In this document: positions 15,040 to 26,000 of the stretch, in pieces
Numbering within the stretch: position 1 is the first letter of the stretch
Layout of the letters: the number at the start of each line of letters is the position of its first letter
Source: Pareuzebyella sediminis
GTDB lineage: Bacteria; Bacteroidota; Bacteroidia; Flavobacteriales; Flavobacteriaceae
Direction: 5' to 3'
Assembly: GCF_008367235.1 (NCBI RefSeq)
Contig: NZ_VTZS01000003.1
Location: 1 to 64,000, forward strand
Length of the DNA: 64,000 nt
Program-made: the position numbers and the translations under genes
Notes under the pieces: model-generated
Seen by the model: only the letters and a program-made list of their open reading frames with translations
What the model was told of the DNA's origin: nothing
The model's database searches: none

Positions 15040-18000
15040 CCTAATCAAGAGCTTCACTAAGAGTTTACAGACAGGTTATGTAGATAAATCCATTTTATCT
15101 AATGTGGACTATCAACCAGAGTTGCTTGTCAATCAAAAGAATCCACCAAAAAAGGTGCTATCGACCATTCTTCATGAGCTTGAACATTGTAATCAATTTT
15201 TTATTTCAGTTGCATTTGTCACAACCAGCGGAGTTGCTACAATAATCAACAAACTCAAAGAACTGGAAGACCGAGAAATAAAGGGTAAAATACTGGTTTC
15301 CCAATATTTAAACTTTACCCAACCCGAAGCACTAAAAAGGCTTCTGCAATTTAAGAATATAGATCTAAGAATTGCCACAACGGGAAATAGCCACACCAAA
15401 GGATATATTTTTAAGAGTAAAGAGCATTACAACTTAATCATTGGCAGTAGCAATTTAACTGCACAAGCCCTATCAACTAATAAAGAATGGAACATCAAAA
15501 TTTCTGCATTGGATGAGAGTGGTATCGTTGAAAAAGTGCTATCTGAGTTTCATTATGATTTTGAAAAAGGGACTTCTGTAACGGTAAAATATATTTTGTC
15601 ATATGAAGAAATTTATCAAAAACAATTTCTTCTTAACCAACACAATAATCCTCAAAACTTATCCGAATCTCAATCTCAAATCAGTCCAAATTCAATGCAA
15701 ATCGAAGCACTAGAAAATCTTAGAAATTTGAGGGCTGAGCAGAAGACTAAAGCACTGATAATTTCAGCAACTGGTACCGGCAAAACCTATTTGTCAGCTT
15801 TTGACGCCAAGGCTTTCAATCCTAAAAAGCTACTTTTTGTAGTTCATAGATTAACCATTGCAAAAGACTCATTACACACGTTTCAAAATATTTTTGGAGA
15901 CGACAAAACCATGGGCTTGTATTCTGGAAGTCAGAAAGAGTTAAATTGTGATTTTGTGTTCTCCACAGTTCAAACGATATCAAAATCTACTCACTTAGAT
16001 AATTTCGCTAAAAATCATTTTGACTACATCATAATTGACGAAACGCACAGATCAGGTGCAGACTCCTATTTACGACTAATCAAACATTTTGAACCAAAGT
16101 TTCTTTTGGGAATGACCGCAACTCCTGAGCGAACAGACGGCAATGACATATTTCAACTCTTTGATCACAATATTGCCTATGAAATCCGATTGAGCAGGGC
16201 AATGAAGGAGGAAATGCTTAGCTCTTTTCACTACTATGGCGTTACTGATTTGTCGATTGAAAACATCGAAGTTGACAAAAAATCGGACTTCAGGTATTTA
16301 ATATCAAATGAACGAGTTGAGCGAATTATTGAGCAAGCCAAATTCTACGGAAGCGATAATGGAATTACGAGGGGATTAATCTTCTGCTCCAGAAAGAAAG
16401 AGGCGGTTGAATTATCACAATTATTCAATTTAAAAGGGTTTAAAACCATTGCTTTAACTGGAGATAGTTCTGAAGAAGAAAGAGCCAGATCCATTGAAAA
16501 ATTAGAAACGGATAACTTAGGTGAAAAACTAGATTACATCTTCACCGTGGATATTTTCAATGAAGGGATTGATATTCCAAAAATCAATCAGATCATCATG
16601 CTTCGCCCTACCGAGTCAGCTATTGTTTTCATACAACAATTGGGGAGAGGATTAAGAAAGGTTGAAGGAAAAAACTATTTAACGGTAATTGATTTCATCG
16701 GAAACTATGAAAACAACTACCTCATCCCTATTGCCTTGTATGGCGATACATCCTACAACAAAGATTCTTTAAGGAAATTAATTACGGAAGGCAGTAGAAT
16801 GATTCCAGGTGCTTCCACCATTAATTTTGATGAAATCACTAAAGAGAGAATCTTTCAATCCATTGATTCCGCGAATATGAAATTGTTTTCTGAGTTGAAA
16901 AAGGATTATAACCTTTTGAAATTCAAGTTAGGGAGAATGCCAATGATGATGGATTTTATTGAGCATGGTTCGCGTGACCCTTTCTTATTCGTGGATTACT
17001 CGAATTCTTTTTACAATTTTTATCTAAAAGTCGACAAAGTAGAAAAGCCGGCACTATCAAAAAAGCAGGCAAAACTGCTAGAGCTATTTTCGAAAGAAAT
17101 AAACAACTCTAAACGACTTGAGGAAAGCCTCATTCTCAAGTTACTCATTGAATCAGGTCAACTTTCGGTAAAAGAATTGAAGGAACTGGTTATTAAAAAG
17201 TATGGTTACTCCATCTCTGATGAGACCATAAAGTCTTGCGTTTCTAATTTAAATTTTGAGTTTGTTCGCGAAAAAAAGGGAGGCAAAATGCTCTCCGCCA
17301 AAAAGATTTATGACTTTGAGATTCTAAGCATCAAAAGTGGAATTTTTGTCCTTTCAAACCAGTTTATTGCAAATTTAAACCAAGAAGTTTTCAAGCGCTT
17401 TCTTCTTGATTCAACAAACTACTCGATTTACGAATTCGATAAGCTATTTGACATAGATAAATGGCAAAATGGATTTGTGCTTTACAGAAAGTATTCTCGA
17501 AAAGATGTTTTTAGAATATTGAATGTGGCTGAAAATCCGGTAGCCCAAAATGTGGGCGGGTATCTAGTAAGTCCAAAAAATGAACATTGTCCCATTTTCG
17601 TAAACTATCATAAAGAAGAGCATATTTCGGAGTCAACCAAGTATGAGGACGAGTTTGTAAACAACAAGGAGTTTGATTGGATGTCGAAGTCCAACAGAAC
17701 ATTGAACAGTAATGATGTTCAATCTATTTTAGGTTACAACGGACCAATTCGCCTTCCATTGTTCATAAAGAAAAACAATGATGAAGGAATGGACTTCTAC
17801 TACATGGGCGAGGTAACTCCTGAATTGAATCATGTGGAACAAACCACCATTTCGAACGACAGTGGGAAGCAACTTTCTGTGGTAAAAATCAGATTCAATT
17901 TAGCTGACCCTGTTACGGCAATCATGTACAATTATTTACAGGAGAAGTCAGTTTTCAAAAGTATTAAATCAGAAAAAACTAGCAAAGTCATACCCATTCA

Positions 18001-18484
18001 GCAATCGTTGAATTTTGAAGAAAAGTTGAGAAACCCGATTCCATTGTATGATTTTTACGCTGCTGCGGGCTCGTTTAGCGAATTACAATCCGAAAAAGAT
18101 TTTACTCTCATTGAAGGTCCTGAAAATAGTTCAAACAATGATTATTTTGCTTGTAGAATCATTGGCGAATCCATGAATAGGGTCATACCCAATGGTTCTA
18201 TTTGCTTGTTCAAACCATATAGGGGTGGCAGCAGAAATGGAAAAATTGTGTTAGTAGAAAACATGGATATTCAAGATCCTGATTTTAACTCGGCTTTTAC
18301 TATCAAAACCTACTCTAGTACAAAGACTTTTTCAGAAGAAACATGGGGACATACTTCTATTGTGCTAAGACCAAACTCATTCGACAGCTCGTACCAAGAC
18401 ATAATTATCACTCAAGAAAATGCAGCAGAAATGAGAGTTGTTGGTGAGTTTGTGGAAATTTTGAAAGAGTCCAAAAAAGAATAA
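15032..18484 (+). CDS. PLD nuclease - SF2 helicase - DUF3427 - S24 peptidase fusion
   Basis: A protein of 1,150 residues with no membrane segment. Domains in order: a phospholipase-D-type nuclease half at about 25-165 (HTKGYIF, then GSSNLT); an SF2 helicase with motif I SATGTGKT at about 245, DEAD-type motif DETH near 335, GMTATPERTDG, and motif VI QQLGRGLRK near 540; a DUF3427 region up to about 1000; and a C-terminal S24/LexA-like domain with GESMNR (Ser nucleophile) and the Lys in FTIKTYSS. The last domain could self-cleave when DNA is damaged and so switch the enzyme. Proteins of the PLD-helicase-DUF3427 type are known from bacterial genomes; the S24 ending adds a possible sensor. It overlaps the Nudix gene by 8 bases; ATG 15032 is used over the TTG at 15011. 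Confidence 0.85.
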   Translation: MDDLIKSFTKSLQTGYVDKSILSNVDYQPELLVNQKNPPKKVLSTILHELEHCNQFFISVAFVTTSGVATIINKLKELEDREIKGKILVSQYLNFTQPEALKRLLQFKNIDLRIATTGNSHTKGYIFKSKEHYNLIIGSSNLTAQALSTNKEWNIKISALDESGIVEKVLSEFHYDFEKGTSVTVKYILSYEEIYQKQFLLNQHNNPQNLSESQSQISPNSMQIEALENLRNLRAEQKTKALIISATGTGKTYLSAFDAKAFNPKKLLFVVHRLTIAKDSLHTFQNIFGDDKTMGLYSGSQKELNCDFVFSTVQTISKSTHLDNFAKNHFDYIIIDETHRSGADSYLRLIKHFEPKFLLGMTATPERTDGNDIFQLFDHNIAYEIRLSRAMKEEMLSSFHYYGVTDLSIENIEVDKKSDFRYLISNERVERIIEQAKFYGSDNGITRGLIFCSRKKEAVELSQLFNLKGFKTIALTGDSSEEERARSIEKLETDNLGEKLDYIFTVDIFNEGIDIPKINQIIMLRPTESAIVFIQQLGRGLRKVEGKNYLTVIDFIGNYENNYLIPIALYGDTSYNKDSLRKLITEGSRMIPGASTINFDEITKERIFQSIDSANMKLFSELKKDYNLLKFKLGRMPMMMDFIEHGSRDPFLFVDYSNSFYNFYLKVDKVEKPALSKKQAKLLELFSKEINNSKRLEESLILKLLIESGQLSVKELKELVIKKYGYSISDETIKSCVSNLNFEFVREKKGGKMLSAKKIYDFEILSIKSGIFVLSNQFIANLNQEVFKRFLLDSTNYSIYEFDKLFDIDKWQNGFVLYRKYSRKDVFRILNVAENPVAQNVGGYLVSPKNEHCPIFVNYHKEEHISESTKYEDEFVNNKEFDWMSKSNRTLNSNDVQSILGYNGPIRLPLFIKKNNDEGMDFYYMGEVTPELNHVEQTTISNDSGKQLSVVKIRFNLADPVTAIMYNYLQEKSVFKSIKSEKTSKVIPIQQSLNFEEKLRNPIPLYDFYAAAGSFSELQSEKDFTLIEGPENSSNNDYFACRIIGESMNRVIPNGSICLFKPYRGGSRNGKIVLVENMDIQDPDFNSAFTIKTYSSTKTFSEETWGHTSIVLRPNSFDSSYQDIIITQENAAEMRVVGEFVEILKESKKE

Positions 18485-18723
18485 CAGTTGGTAAGATTAT
18501 ATAAAAAAATAGCCGATATCTCAGTAAAATAAAAACCGTTGGCCCGTATCAAACTTTTTGCTAAACTAAAACTTTGATACTTCGAAATGGCTTACACTTT
18601 ATATACTAACCGGCAGAGCACAACCCCAACTGCAATGAATCCTTTTGTCGACTTCTATTTTTCACAGCGAACCCAATTTCTTGGCCTTGACTACCCTTCA
18701 TCTCTCCTAACCCGTATGATGAA
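18485..18723. other. intergenic region with a possible worn attC-like half-site
   Basis: No gene seen. An accGTTGGCCC at about 18535-18545 and an actaaccGG at about 18605 look like the right ends of the attC-like sites to the left, but the left box (AACAG, 18483-18487) does not complement GTTTAGGAC. Whether the Nudix-helicase pair was once a cassette stays open. Confidence 0.3.
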
Positions 18724-18990
18724 TTAATAGGTGCCGACCAAACTTTTTAGTGCCTGTTTCGTCGCTTCGTCGGGGCAGGCGGCATTGAATTTAGACAATA
18801 TTCGATCTTTATAATCCTCCGAGACCAAGCCCTTTTCGATCAATTCGAGCTCTTGGATCAGTTCGCCTATAAGATGCCAATCATCATCACTCATCAATTC
18901 GTGTTCTTTTCTTTTACCTGAACGGGCCCAACTATCGATATTGCCAGAATATTTTTTATAAATTTTGAGTTTATCTTTTGTAATCTTCAT
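18724..18990 (-). CDS. small hypothetical protein, possible orphan immunity gene
   Basis: An 88-residue acidic helical protein without signal peptide. I do not recognise the family. It overlaps the upstream 74-residue frame by 4 bases (ATGA type), so the two were probably co-translated. It lies on the same strand and beyond the immunity gene of the RHS locus, a place where displaced toxin-tip/immunity pairs usually accumulate. The charged DDDWHLIGELIQELELIEKG helix could fit an immunity protein, but this is position-based inference. Confidence 0.5.
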   Translation of the reverse strand: MKITKDKLKIYKKYSGNIDSWARSGKRKEHELMSDDDWHLIGELIQELELIEKGLVSEDYKDRILSKFNAACPDEATKQALKSLVGTY

Positions 18991-19211
18991 TTATAAACAT
19001 TTTTGTAAATAATGTCATTCTGCTTTAGTATGGAGTATTCAATACCTCCCCAGTAAGAATTCATCCGCACACCATCTTTGGCATTGTGAGAAAAATTAAT
19101 AGGCCCTTTGGCTCCACCAGTAAAAGATGCTGGTGCTCTTTGCCATAAAGGTGCAGTAAATTTATCCGAGGTTATCCGTGTTAACTGTACCAAAAACTTT
19201 TCCCGCAACAT
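18987..19211 (-). CDS. small hypothetical protein, possible orphan toxin-tip fragment
   Basis: A 74-residue frame on the minus strand with a WGGIEYSI element near its end and no secretion signal. The family is not recognised. The start at 19211 may not be the real one: the frame could be the remaining 3' end of a longer toxin domain, as it directly precedes the 88-residue gene in a toxin-immunity-like arrangement. Upstream DNA (19212-19571) has no frame linking it to the RHS gene. Confidence 0.4.
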   Translation of the reverse strand: MLREKFLVQLTRITSDKFTAPLWQRAPASFTGGAKGPINFSHNAKDGVRMNSYWGGIEYSILKQNDIIYKNVYK

Positions 19212-19571
19212 GTCATCTCCAATGTTTTCATAATTGACTTATAGAAAACACTAAACAGTCTTGTTATAAAAAGTCCAGGCATTAAATTATTTTCCTTAGT
19301 AGCAATTACTAATTTTACTAACTAGGCTTAAACCAGTAAAATTTTATTCTTTACCATACCTCATTTATTCTACAGTATGATATATTGATAGTCATAATTA
19401 CAGAAAATTCTCTCAAAGACATAAATTCTTAAAGACCTAGATGATGACTTTGATTAAATTAAATGGACTTTCTAAAGTAGTTACAACAACACCTCTTTGA
19501 AAAAAAAGGTGTCAATAACAATTAAAATCAATATTTCAAGACAATTTTTGAATAGCATTTCTATGTCTCAT
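19212..19571. other. AT-rich spacer without recognised feature
   Basis: No gene or clear repeat. It separates the orphan small genes from the immunity gene and may hold decayed toxin-locus DNA, but nothing recognisable remains. Confidence 0.4.
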
Positions 19572-20054
19572 CTATCTGTACTTTTTCGCACGTTCTTTGA
19601 CTATCTTATCTAAATCAGCAAAAATTTCAAAATCTCCATTAAGAATATCTTTTGCAAAAATTTTTAGATTATTAGCAAAGGCATTAACATATAGTCTCAT
19701 GCCGTTCTCTTCATTATAATAATCGGACTGTTCCCCATACTCATAGGCGGGTTTAACTAAACTTTCAGGATTACAAAGAATAATTAAATCATCAAGTCCA
19801 TAGCCATACATGATTGTTCCATCTTCAATATTTCTAGGATTCTCATGCAACTCTCCATTTACTAGCTGGTAAAGCATAATAAAAATGTAAGCTGCACGAT
19901 ACTCATAAGCTATTTTGACACCTGTAGTATTATTCAAATAAATCAATTCATAGCCCCAATCTTCTTTCTTGCACTTGGATAATGTAAAATTATATTCAGA
20001 TTCGAGAAACTTAAATTCATTCTGAGCTATAATATCAAAGTCTTTTGCACTCAT
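19572..20054 (-). CDS. putative immunity protein for the adjacent RHS toxin
   Basis: A 160-residue acidic cytosolic protein with no signal peptide or membrane helix. It starts one base after the stop of the 2,090-residue RHS gene, on the same strand. In RHS loci the small gene directly after the toxin nearly always encodes the matching immunity protein that protects the producer by binding the C-terminal toxin. The family itself is not recognised. Sequence signs consistent with this are acidity and aromatic-rich stretches (EYRAAYIFIMLYQL, SDYYNEENGMRLY). The function is inferred from context. Confidence 0.65.
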   Translation of the reverse strand: MSAKDFDIIAQNEFKFLESEYNFTLSKCKKEDWGYELIYLNNTTGVKIAYEYRAAYIFIMLYQLVNGELHENPRNIEDGTIMYGYGLDDLIILCNPESLVKPAYEYGEQSDYYNEENGMRLYVNAFANNLKIFAKDILNGDFEIFADLDKIVKERAKKYR

Positions 20055-20055
20055 A

Positions 20056-23000
20056 TTATCTAGGAATTATTATTGATGGATAATTTCTCTGTTGAAGAAT
20101 ACTTCTCTCTAGTTGATAAAATGATGAACGAGTTGTGCGAGTAGCATCTATACCTATATCATAGACTTTATACCCTTGATCAATTTTGGTATTTAACCAT
20201 CTTGCATTTCTTGCGTGTGCAGCATTAATCTCAACAGGAGTCATCAGTCGATTAGTCGGAAAATTCTTAGACCATGATTGATACCATTTTGCATTAACCC
20301 CTTGGGATTGTAATGTTTTGACAGTGGTCTTTACTGCATCCATTCCCTCACCCACTACTACGGCCCTGGTCCCAATTGTAGTATTACTGAAAAGTTCCGC
20401 CCCTCTACTAACTATTACCCCTTCTACAATTTTCTCACTGGCAAACCCAGAAAAATACCCTAGTTGGCCCGGTGACATATCCGGTATCCTTGCTATGAAA
20501 TTGGCAGTACCGTCAATCATTTGGCCCCGTTGTAATGCGCCATTCAGGGAATATGCTGAAGCCATTTCCGACATGGACAGAAAACTTCCCCCTAAGCTAA
20601 TCCACCCATTAACTGTGGTAAGGCTCTTTACAAAATCCCAACTAGATTCCGCTCCGGCTACAAAACCTCTTAGGGCTCCGACGCTAAAGCCTTTATACCA
20701 TGATATTGTTCCTGCAACGCCACCACTTCCCCTACTGGTTAGAACGGACTGTAACCCAACATTCGTTCTAACCAAGGGATCGATACTCACCGAAGCGGTC
20801 GGTGCCACGACGACATGGGGTGGCGGGGAATGCCCTCTACCTCCACCAAACAGTCTTCTAAACCAACGACCTGTTTCCCTAAAGGGTCTTGCGATAGCGT
20901 CGCCAAAACCTTTCCAGTCCCATGATTGAACACCCTCCCACGAACTGGCAAAAGAACTTACCGCACCTGCTCCTAGCCAATACAGCCATCCGTTTCCGCC
21001 TTGCTCGGCCATCTCACCGCTAGGATCGTAATGAACCAAAGGATTGTTCATCACATATCCATACCGATTATAACTTTGGGTGTCGAAAGGATTCTGTACA
21101 AAATTGTCCGGACTCAGAAAACGCCCCATCTGAGGATCATACATACGACCGTTCATATGTATCAGCCCTAACTCAAAAAAGTGCTCGTGACCAGTAAAAC
21201 CCCTGCCTAAGATACTTTCTTGATTGAAAACTGTACCCTTGCTATCAATGAACTTGTCTACCGTGCCCCACGCTCCAAACTGCCTTTGCTCCTTGACTGC
21301 CCCTTGGGCATCGGTTATTGCCAAGATACTACCTAAATAGTCTCGGTGCAAATAATGATATCCGCTAATATCATTGTTCTTCGTTTTTATATTTACAATG
21401 GGCGCAGAATAACCATCGCCTCCGATATAGGTCAAAATCTTTACATTGCCACTCCGTTTATCCTCTATGATTTCCACAGGCATGATGGCCGAGTACTGCT
21501 TGTGATACCGTCGTACTAATTTGTTTTCCTCCAAGCCTCCGTACCAAGCATTCGACCTGCTGCCCAATACACTATACTCAAAGCTTGCCCTTCCTTTGCC
21601 TTCTGTATAGATTTCAACAGGCTTTTTAAATACATTGTAAGTGATAGATTGAGTTGCTCGGCCACTGAAATATTGCTCGCCTTTAGTATTTAATACTAGT
21701 TCCGACAATCTATACTTCTTGGAACTATCGTAACCATATGATCCGATTTCAGAATTCGTATCAATTCGGCCTAGTATATCGTAACTCTGGTTTCTCGTTG
21801 TAGAGCCCGAAATACTTTCTAGCCTGTCCATCTGGTCATGGCTAAAAGTTTCCTGCAAAGTAAAGGCCAAGTTTTCCCGACTATTTAAAAGTCCACGTTT
21901 TGCATTAAAACTATAATCCATATGCAAAGCATGTGATACAGCATCTCCGCTATCATTAGAAACGGTAATTTTCTTGGGAAGACCATATACGTCAAATTTA
22001 GAAATACGCTCAAATCCATTTCCATAGCTAATACTACTGGCCTGACCTCTTTGATTATGCGCTTGCAGCTCCCAGAGAATTGAACTATCATAATCGTCTA
22101 GAATCTGCTCCAACATCCCTGAATGGGTGTCATATGAATTACGAACCCTCACCTTTGACTCTATAGTTATACCTGTTTTTAAGCGAGCGATATAGGTTTC
22201 GCGCAAGGGTCTACCGAATGTATCGTATGTAATATCTTTCTCATAGTAGGCTCCAGGAGTATCTTCACTTAACCTGCTTGGTCTATGATAAGTATCATAC
22301 CCATACGAGTAATTGTAAAGCTTACCGTTTTTCTTATCTACACCGATTATCTTTGACAATTGATTATAGTAAGTAGTATATGAATATTCAATCTGCAAAT
22401 CGGTCTCGTCGCCCAAAACAGTCTTCTTGAGGATTTTTCCGGTTTTGTCATATTCAAATTTCGTCTGACCTTTAGGAGTGGTTTCCTTCAAAAGTTCACC
22501 GTACATATTGTATTCATACGTATACATTCCGGCGGAAGGATCAACCAATTTGGTGCGCCGCCCCCATCCATCAATACTCATGCTTGTTTTTTGCCCTGAG
22601 TAATCTACCTCTTTCAAACTACCATTACCAAAGTAGGTATATGCAATTCTTCCACTTGAATCCTGAAGGTTTTTAATGTTTCCAGCGGCACTATATGTGA
22701 GTATGGTGTTTTTGGAACCTTCGTTTACAGTCGTTACCAGCCCGTGGTATTCGATAACTTCTGTTTTTCCTGTATAATACCTTCTCTCAATTGTTCTACC
22801 ATATTCATCAAAAATATTGACATTCCATTGATTGGCTACTTTGCCATCCCAGTAAGGTTCGCTCTCGTGAGTCAATCTCCCTACCGCATCATATTTAAAG
22901 CTTTTCTTAATCCATCTTCCATTCAAAACCAAAGTATTGGTGAGATATGTCCATCCGAAAACGTTAAAATATTCATAGCTATCCCTTCCTTGATCATGAT

Positions 23001-26000
23001 CTGTGAATAAACGCATACCCCCACCAGAAGCTTCTTCATAATAATAACGAGTGCTTTTGCCCAAGTAATTAGTCTGCTTTCTCAAACGGTTCCAGCCGTC
23101 ATATTCAAAAAGCATCTTCTTACCCATGAAATCAAGTGCACTGATAATATTACCTGTACTATCGTATTGATAGTTGGCGGTCTGCCCCTCAATATTTTCT
23201 TCCTTAACTAAGAACCTTCCATCATCAGAAAATGTGAAACGCAGGTGGCGTGTTTCCATCGCCGTGGCCTTTGTTTGCTTTTCAATTATATTACCATACA
23301 CATCGTGCTGGAAATTTTCAAAAATATAATCGGTGCCGTTCCCTTTTCTCTTTATACTGGTCAATAAATTATCGGAATAGCCATATTCTTCTTGGGTGAA
23401 AAAGGAGTTACCGTCCAGTATGGAGGTTGCCATTTTTATGATAGGCCTTCCGATGTAGTAATGCTGATTATCTGCTGAAGGATTGTTGGCATAATCAAAC
23501 TCTTCTAAAGTACTACCCGCAGAATTAGTGGTTGTAATCTTGGTCGGATTATAAAAGCTATCATAAATATAATTTCTTCTAGTGGTTACGCCTTTCACCG
23601 CGTCATGGGTTATGGTTGATTCGGGAACATTAATGAAGATTTTGTTCCCTGTATTCTTTGTAATGAATTTATATGAAGTCCTTGAGACGTAATTCGAAGG
23701 CTTTTTACTGCGGTAATTAGCAGTCCACTCTTCTATTGTCGCCCCATTTTTTTGAGGATCTTGTCTGGACGAACTCCATAAGGTACCGACGTTATCTCCA
23801 TACCAATTACTACGATGTAAAACCTTAAAACCCAAAAAACCTAAACCTTTTGCGTGTGCAACCGCTCCTTCGTAGAAAAAGTCACGTTTGCGCAATATCC
23901 CGGAACCCGACTCCTCTATTCCCTTCACTAAGTTCATCTCTGTAACGTTGTTCACATTCACGTAAGGATAGACCTCATCGCTGGCCGGAGTGTATACATT
24001 GCCAAAAAACTGATTATCTGAATATGGAAAGGGGTGATATTCAATAAGGTTTTTAATACCGTTGTTAAGTACAGAAGTTAAGGTTAAATCCTTACGGTTA
24101 TCCTTTAAGAATTCGTACTCGCGCAGGATGTTTCCTGAAATATACCCATATTCCAAATTACGGTTCGAAAACCTTGCCTCTAAGGCTATTGGCAACCCAT
24201 AGTTTTCACCCGCAGCTGCAGCATACTCATAACTTTTATCTATCTTCTTTTCGAAGATCGGCCGTGATTTCTCAATATTGGAATTGGTATAAAGTAAAAG
24301 TCTTTCTTTACGGGTACCCGAGAAAAAAGATGTGACGATATGGCGCAGAATATCTGTTTTGCCATCACCATTAAAATCTTGGGCGATATAATGGTTTTCG
24401 ACAAGACTGTTTGCAGTTCGAGTATTCGGATGATAGGTTGCGGTTATATGCTTACTAAAAACTTCAAAATCTGTGCCTCTAAAAAGAAAGAATTGCCATT
24501 CGCTAGTCCCTTCTTCGATAGCTATTGATAAATCCATCATCCCATCACCATTATAATCTCCTATTAAGATGGGCATATCCAAATTGATTGTAGCATTCGA
24601 AAGAAAAGCCACTTGCTTTAGTCTATTATTATTTTCAAGGGAGTATACATATAAATAGCCAGATTTTATGTGAACTAAATCGGTCTTGCCATCTCCTGTA
24701 AAGTCTGCTGCCAATAGGCGATCTTTTGAGCTTAGTCGCGCATTTAATTGTCCAATGGAATTGACAAACCCCGAAGTCTTATTACGATCAAGGTCTATAA
24801 AATGAGCCTTCGAATTAATTGTTTCGTTTTCTGTACAATCGCAGCAGCTAATATGGCCAGGCCTTAAACAATCCAACTTCGTCGTACAATTTTGTTCACT
24901 ATATGGAAAAGATAGGGCTATGACATCTAGAAGCCCGTCCCCATTAAAGTCTCCTGAAATGTATTTTTTTTCAATGAGGCTAAAGTAGTCGCTACCAGTG
25001 CACCCGGTCAAAACTCCTGCCTTTGGTGCATTCCAGATTCTATCATATTGAAAAATCGCTCCAGTAGATGACATCGCAAAGGTCTTGAACAATACACTGG
25101 ATGACGGATTACCCCCAATTGAGGTTTCATTAATAGTGGTGATTCCCTGACCCGGCAACATCTTTCCATTCGAGGAAAGTATAGATCCTGAAATTATATT
25201 ATCAAAGGCACCAGTGGCTATCTCCCAACCTAAGTTAAGATCTGACCCCTTATGAAGGTCAGTAAACACATTGATTCTGGTTTTATCGTTCGTAAAATAG
25301 GAAAGGAGGTCCATTCTACCGTCACCATTGAAGTCCCCGGTAAGAGTCTCGCTATTTATTGATGATATACCAGGATATATCGTACGTGAATTATAATTCG
25401 CAAGCAAATTAATTCCTTCTTCAGTATCGGCATAATTAAAAACAATTGGCTCAAAAGAATCACCCAAGCCGTTGAACTCTTGAACCCGTTCAATGGTCTC
25501 ATAGCCTAATGAATTTACTTTATGTGAAATTTGGTACTTCCTATAAGGGACCCCAGAAGATGCGACTTCAATACGGTCTAGAATATAATTTCTATCAAAC
25601 GGAAAGTTGGCCACGTAGAAATTTTCAGGCCTCACCCTCTTTTTATAATGGAAATCAATGGAATTGGGGCCACTGAACCCTTTTGCCCCATAGAAAATTT
25701 TATGGACACGGAGAACCCCATTATCTATTTTGTATTGATATACTATTGAATTTCCTTGGGGGTCTTCCCATTTGGCAATGGCCCATTCGAGGCGACTACT
25801 GGCTGTAGAGGTTCCGTACCAGGCCCTGGAACCATCAGGATAATAAACAATGAAATAAGAGGGGCCATAAAATTTACCATATTGAGATGTGCCATAAGAA
25901 ACTACCTTTATGTTTGAATAATTTTCCGTACGGTAGGTGGCACCTTCACTACCATAAGAACCGGATGTAACCATAAGACGTTGCCCATCAAGGGCAAATC

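Noticed and set aside
18483-18610. Further attC-like sites after the helicase gene
   Set aside because: Right-box-like GTTGGCCC exists, but the left box does not complement the opening box GTTTAGGAC; not enough to extend the array.
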